This document shows positions 60,543 through 64,000 of a DNA stretch of 64,000 bases, piece by piece. This DNA is from Chryseobacterium taiwanense (GTDB lineage Bacteria; Bacteroidota; Bacteroidia; Flavobacteriales; Weeksellaceae), in the NCBI RefSeq assembly GCF_000813825.1, contig NZ_JWTA01000007.1:124001-188000 (forward strand), given 5' to 3'. The translations under genes and the position numbers were made by a program. Position 1 is the stretch's first letter; each line of letters starts with the position of its first letter. A model generated the notes under the pieces. It searched no databases. It was given only the letters and a program-made list of their open reading frames with translations, and had not been told where the DNA came from.

Positions 60543-63329
60543 ATGGCTTCAACTACAGATATAGATATTAAAAAACAGATTTTCGTTAAGAATGCACATC
60601 TTAATAATCTGAAACACATAGATGTACTTATCCCTAAAAATAAATTAATTGTCATCACAGGAGTTTCCGGAAGCGGAAAATCTTCATTGGCTTTTGATAC
60701 CATTTATGCCGAAGGACAGAGACGATATGTTGAGAGTTTAAGCTCTTATGCACGTCAGTTTTTGGGCAAATTAGAAAAGCCGAAAGTAGATGATATTAAA
60801 GGATTAGCACCCTCTATTGCTATTCAGCAGAAAGTAATTTCTTCGAACCCACGTTCAACAGTGGGAACTTCAACGGAGATTTACGATTATATGAAACTCC
60901 TTTTTGCCAGAATCGGAAAAACATTTTCTCCGGTTTCCGGTGAAGAAGTAAAAAAAGATTCGGTTTCTGATGTCGTAGACTTTATTAAAGATTCTAAAAA
61001 AGAGACTTCATTTTTGTTAACAGCTCCATTGGAATATGACCTTGCAAATTTTGGAGAAACTTTGAATATTCTGAAATTAGCAGGTTTCACCCGATTGGAA
61101 ATTAACGGAAATGTTGCCGGAATTGAAGATTTAGAAAGCTTTGGTTTTGCTCCTGAAAAAGGAATGCAGATCAATTTGGTGATCGACCGTTTTTCTTATG
61201 AAGAAGATGAAAGTTTCCTACAGAGATTGGCAGATTCTATCCAGATGGCTTTCTATGAAGGTCGTGGCTATTGTTCTTTGAAGAATATTGAGTCCGGAAA
61301 AATCAAAGAATTTTCAAATAAATTTGAACTTGACGGGATCGAATTTCTAGAACCCAACGTTCATTTTTTCAGCTTTAATAATCCTTATGGAGCATGTCCT
61401 ACTTGTGAAGGCTACGGAAAAGTAATCGGAATTGATGAAGATTTGGTAATCCCGAATAAAACGTTGTCGATTTTTGAAGATGCTGTTGCTTCCTGGAAAG
61501 GAGAAACGATGAGCGAATGGAAGAAAGACTTCATTAAAAAAGCCAAAGACTTTCCTATTCATAAGCCGTATCATCAGTTAACCAAAGAACAGAGAACGTA
61601 TCTTTGGAAAGGAGATGGAAGTACAAATTTCCCATCAGTAAATAATTTCTTCCAGATGTTGGAGGAAAATTTATATAAAATCCAGTATCGTGTCATGCTT
61701 TCCAGATATCGTGGAAAAACACTTTGCCCGACTTGTGAAGGGTTGAGATTGCGTGAAGAAACAAGCTGGGTGAAAATCGACGGACACAATATTCAGTCAA
61801 TGATCGAGCTTCCTTTAGATGAGCTTTTCCCATTAATAAAAGACTTAAAGTTATCTGAACACGATCAGGAAGTTTCCAAAAGATTATTATATGAAATCAC
61901 TACCCGACTTGAATTTTTATTAAAGGTTGGTTTAGGATATTTAACCTTAAACAGAACATCCAATACCCTTTCAGGAGGAGAAAGCCAGAGAATTAACCTT
62001 GCGACAAGTTTAGGGAGCTCTTTGGTAGGATCGATTTATATCCTGGATGAACCGTCAATCGGACTTCACTCCAGAGATACGGAAAACCTGATTGAAGTAC
62101 TTCAAAATCTTCGTGATCTTGGAAATACCGTAATCGTTGTAGAACATGACGAAGACGTAATGAGAGCGGCAGATTATATTATTGATATTGGTCCGGAAGC
62201 GGGTTATTTGGGTGGAGAATTGGTATTTGCAGGTGATTATAAAGAATTGAAAGATGCGGATACTTTAACCTCAAAATATTTGACAGGAAGACTGGAAATT
62301 GAAGTTCCTGCAAAACGTAGAAAGGCTAAAGAATGGATTCATATAAAAGGTGCACGCCAAAATAATCTTAAGAATATAGATGTAGATCTTCCGTTAGAAA
62401 ATCTTGTGGTGATTTCAGGAGTTTCAGGAAGTGGAAAATCTACCTTAATGAAAGAAATTCTTACCAATGATATTCAGATTCAGTTAGGAATGGGCGGTAA
62501 AAAAGGAGATTATGATTCAGTGGAGTTTCCTAAAAAGCTCATCAAGCATATTGAACTGATTGATCAAAATCCAATCGGAAAATCATCAAGATCAAACCCA
62601 GTAACCTATCTGAAAGCGTATGATGATATCAGAGATTTGTTTGCGAAACAAAAAGTAGCCAAAATGATGGGTTATAAACCTAAGCATTTCTCTTTCAACG
62701 TAGACGGCGGAAGATGTGACGAATGTAAAGGTGAAGGAGTCATCAATGTTTCAATGCAGTTCATGGCAGATATTGAGCTTGAATGTGAAGTGTGTAAAGG
62801 AACCCGTTTTAAGAATGAAATTCTTGAGGTGAAATATGATGAAAAGAATATTTCAGACATTCTTCACATGACCGTTGATGAAGCTTTGGAATTTTTTAAA
62901 GATAATCATGAAGATAAAATTGTTACTAAACTAAGACCTTTACAGGATGTTGGATTGGGGTATTTACAATTAGGGCAAAGCTCTTCTACCCTTTCCGGAG
63001 GTGAAGCACAGCGTGTGAAGCTGGCCTCATTCCTGGTAAAAGGGGTTACCACAGATAAAACCTTATTTATTTTCGATGAGCCTTCTACAGGACTTCATTT
63101 TCATGATATTAAAAAATTACTGAAATCTTTACAAGCATTAATTGATTTAGGACATTCTGTAATTGTTATTGAACACCAACCGGATATTATCAAAAGTGCT
63201 GATTACATCATCGACATTGGTCCGGAAGCCGGAAAATACGGTGGTGAAGTCGTTTTTGCAGGAACTCCTGAAGATTTGGCAAAGAATAAAAAATCACATA
63301 CTGCAAAATATGTGGCAGAGAAATTATAG
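60543..63329 (+). CDS. uvrA: Excinuclease ABC subunit A
   Basis: A 928-residue DNA-damage sensor of nucleotide excision repair. It has two ABC ATPase modules: Walker [11 protein letters not shown] near residue 40 and [10 protein letters not shown] near 625; signatures [11 protein letters not shown] near 475 and [11 protein letters not shown] near 815; Walker [11 protein letters not shown] and [10 protein letters not shown]. Zinc-finger cysteines are seen in [23 protein letters not shown] and CEVCKGT. UvrA2 loads UvrB at lesions. Length is normal (about 930-960). The gene stands alone, divergent from the TonB receptor gene, and ends at a bidirectional terminator. Confidence 0.97.
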   Translation: MASTTDIDIKKQIFVKNAHLNNLKHIDVLIPKNKLIVITGVSGSGKSSLAFDTIYAEGQRRYVESLSSYARQFLGKLEKPKVDDIKGLAPSIAIQQKVISSNPRSTVGTSTEIYDYMKLLFARIGKTFSPVSGEEVKKDSVSDVVDFIKDSKKETSFLLTAPLEYDLANFGETLNILKLAGFTRLEINGNVAGIEDLESFGFAPEKGMQINLVIDRFSYEEDESFLQRLADSIQMAFYEGRGYCSLKNIESGKIKEFSNKFELDGIEFLEPNVHFFSFNNPYGACPTCEGYGKVIGIDEDLVIPNKTLSIFEDAVASWKGETMSEWKKDFIKKAKDFPIHKPYHQLTKEQRTYLWKGDGSTNFPSVNNFFQMLEENLYKIQYRVMLSRYRGKTLCPTCEGLRLREETSWVKIDGHNIQSMIELPLDELFPLIKDLKLSEHDQEVSKRLLYEITTRLEFLLKVGLGYLTLNRTSNTLSGGESQRINLATSLGSSLVGSIYILDEPSIGLHSRDTENLIEVLQNLRDLGNTVIVVEHDEDVMRAADYIIDIGPEAGYLGGELVFAGDYKELKDADTLTSKYLTGRLEIEVPAKRRKAKEWIHIKGARQNNLKNIDVDLPLENLVVISGVSGSGKSTLMKEILTNDIQIQLGMGGKKGDYDSVEFPKKLIKHIELIDQNPIGKSSRSNPVTYLKAYDDIRDLFAKQKVAKMMGYKPKHFSFNVDGGRCDECKGEGVINVSMQFMADIELECEVCKGTRFKNEILEVKYDEKNISDILHMTVDEALEFFKDNHEDKIVTKLRPLQDVGLGYLQLGQSSSTLSGGEAQRVKLASFLVKGVTTDKTLFIFDEPSTGLHFHDIKKLLKSLQALIDLGHSVIVIEHQPDIIKSADYIIDIGPEAGKYGGEVVFAGTPEDLAKNKKSHTAKYVAEKL

Positions 63330-63346
63330 AAAATCATTTACTATAT

Positions 63347-63378
63347 AAAAAAGGAAGCAAATTTTGCTTCCTTTTTTG
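63347..63378. terminator. Bidirectional terminator between uvrA and the T9SS-exported protein gene
   Basis: AAGGAAGCAAA and TTTTGCTTCCTTTTTTG pair perfectly around two bases, with T runs on both strands. Confidence 0.88.
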
Positions 63379-63399
63379 TTGTTTTTATTTATTACTAAA

Positions 63400-64000
63400 T
63401 TATTTCACAGTCATTTTAAAAACCTTAATCTGCTCTCCTTGGTCAGAAAGTACCTGAAGCATGTAATTTCCTGTAGAAAGTCTTCCTTTCATCTGAATAA
63501 AATTAGTTTTGTTCTTCTCCAGTTTTTGTTCGGAAATCAATCTTCCGGATAGATCTAGAAGCTTCATTATGGCTTGCTTTTTTTCAAGAATATCACCTTT
63601 TAAATAGAAGTTTCCATTATTAGGATTATCATAAAGGACAAGATCTGTAGACTCTGCAACTTCAGAGGTGGAAAGCTGTTCTTTTAAAACGAATTTCCCA
63701 ATATAGCCAAAGGGTTGCTGAACAGCTGGATTGATCATGGTTGGAAAAGCACCATTGGAAGTTCCTATTCCGGTAACGGCTCCAGTTGTACCATAAATAA
63801 TAAAAGAACCATCATTTAAAAATTGAGGGGTAATATATTCTCCCCAGAAACTAGTTCCAGGGCCACCGTAATACGAACACCACATTCTTGCACCTGTATC
63901 ATCAAACTCGGCAAAATACATATTCGTCCAATTCGGCGAAGTATTGGGAATTGTAGTTAAAAAAGCATTTTGAGTAGAAATATTATCAGAAGCTCCATAT
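63400..64000 (-). CDS. T9SS-exported protein, C-terminal part (runs off the right edge)
   Basis: About 199 codons are open from the window edge to the stop at 63400. An ATG at 63919-63921 is internal, because the frame continues upstream without a stop (YGASDNIS, NTSPNWTNMYFAEFDD). The last 75 residues, from LVLYDNPNNGNFYLKGD through AIMKLLDLSGRLISEQKL to GNYMLQVLSDQGEQIKVFKMTVK, form a type A sorting domain recognised by the type IX secretion system and removed at the cell surface. The preceding part (ARMWCSYYGGPGTSFWGEYITPQFLNDGSFIIYGTT) resembles SBBP/beta-propeller-like repeats. The cargo function cannot be judged from this fragment. Confidence 0.88.
   Translation of the reverse strand, partial: YGASDNISTQNAFLTTIPNTSPNWTNMYFAEFDDTGARMWCSYYGGPGTSFWGEYITPQFLNDGSFIIYGTTGAVTGIGTSNGAFPTMINPAVQQPFGYIGKFVLKEQLSTSEVAESTDLVLYDNPNNGNFYLKGDILEKKQAIMKLLDLSGRLISEQKLEKNKTNFIQMKGRLSTGNYMLQVLSDQGEQIKVFKMTVK

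Noticed and set aside
1..64000. CRISPR array, rRNA operon, integron or complete IS element
   Set aside because: No regularly spaced direct repeats, no rRNA sequence, no integrase or transposase frames were seen.

Overview
The window is a 64 kb piece of a low-GC Bacteroidota chromosome, most likely Chryseobacterium or a close relative in the Weeksellaceae (Flavobacteriia). The evidence is PorQ and a type IX secretion C-terminal sorting domain, Bacteroidota-type promoters (TTG, 18-20 nt spacer, TAnnTTTG), weak ribosome binding sites, SusC-era style lipoproteins and TonB receptor, and flavobacterial gene orders such as ftsK-lolA-lptG and porQ-cmk. No lineage search could be run. Most of the window is ordinary core genome; there is no prophage, complete IS element or CRISPR array.

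Layout. 1-2.5 kb: histidine operon hisG-hisD-hisC (minus), preceded by a consensus promoter, a 16-codon leader peptide with HHYHHH and an attenuator. 2.5-6.3 kb: two overlapping glycosyltransferases, dapD, an NlpC/P60 lipoprotein and a small lipoprotein. 6.6 kb: tRNA-Ala(GGC). 6.7-14.4 kb: a GNAT/MarR pair, then a tripartite RND efflux operon led by a GbsR/MarR-like regulator; both regulator genes have a perfect palindrome in their own promoter. 14.5-18.5 kb: an acetyltransferase, a DUF2007 protein and lysine catabolism (lysine 6-transaminase plus aminoadipate-semialdehyde dehydrogenase). 18.6-23.7 kb: small membrane protein, ribbon-helix-helix protein, SPFH protein and a ResB-CcsA cytochrome c assembly fusion.

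24-29.4 kb: ftsK, lolA-like, lptF/G-like and a membrane protein. 29.5-33 kb: sugar MFS transporter divergent from a Nudix-type regulator with a decayed Nudix box, then a DUF695 protein. 33.1-37.7 kb: frr-pyrH (minus), divergent from porQ-cmk, and a three-gene YtxH/holin-like envelope cassette. 37.8-43.4 kb: RNA methyltransferase divergent from a TamL-like outer-membrane assembly protein with abutting start codons, a SanA/YdcF-like protein, a PaaE-type reductase and a TlpA-like lipoprotein.

43.4-45.9 kb: FecCD permease and its ATPase, split by a roughly 580 bp inverted-repeat-bounded unit carrying a frameshifted GxxExxY gene. 46-52.6 kb: a fadNAE-type beta-oxidation operon under a MarR gene with two large palindromic operators; a four-helix-bundle (S23-type) gene is inserted between fadA and fadE. 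52.7-57.6 kb: an accessory stretch of small secreted, LRR-like, zinc-ribbon and HD-domain proteins around a LuxR-type regulator, including two paralogous secreted proteins ending in WYD. 57.7-64 kb: DUF2490 protein, TonB-dependent receptor, uvrA, and the 3' end of a T9SS-exported protein.

The observations most worth following are the his attenuator and the two small cargo genes, GxxExxY and four-helix-bundle, each placed precisely between co-directional operon genes and bounded by inverted repeats. In the first, the two arms carry hairpins of different sequence but the same shape, suggesting selected structure and a non-autonomous mobile unit.
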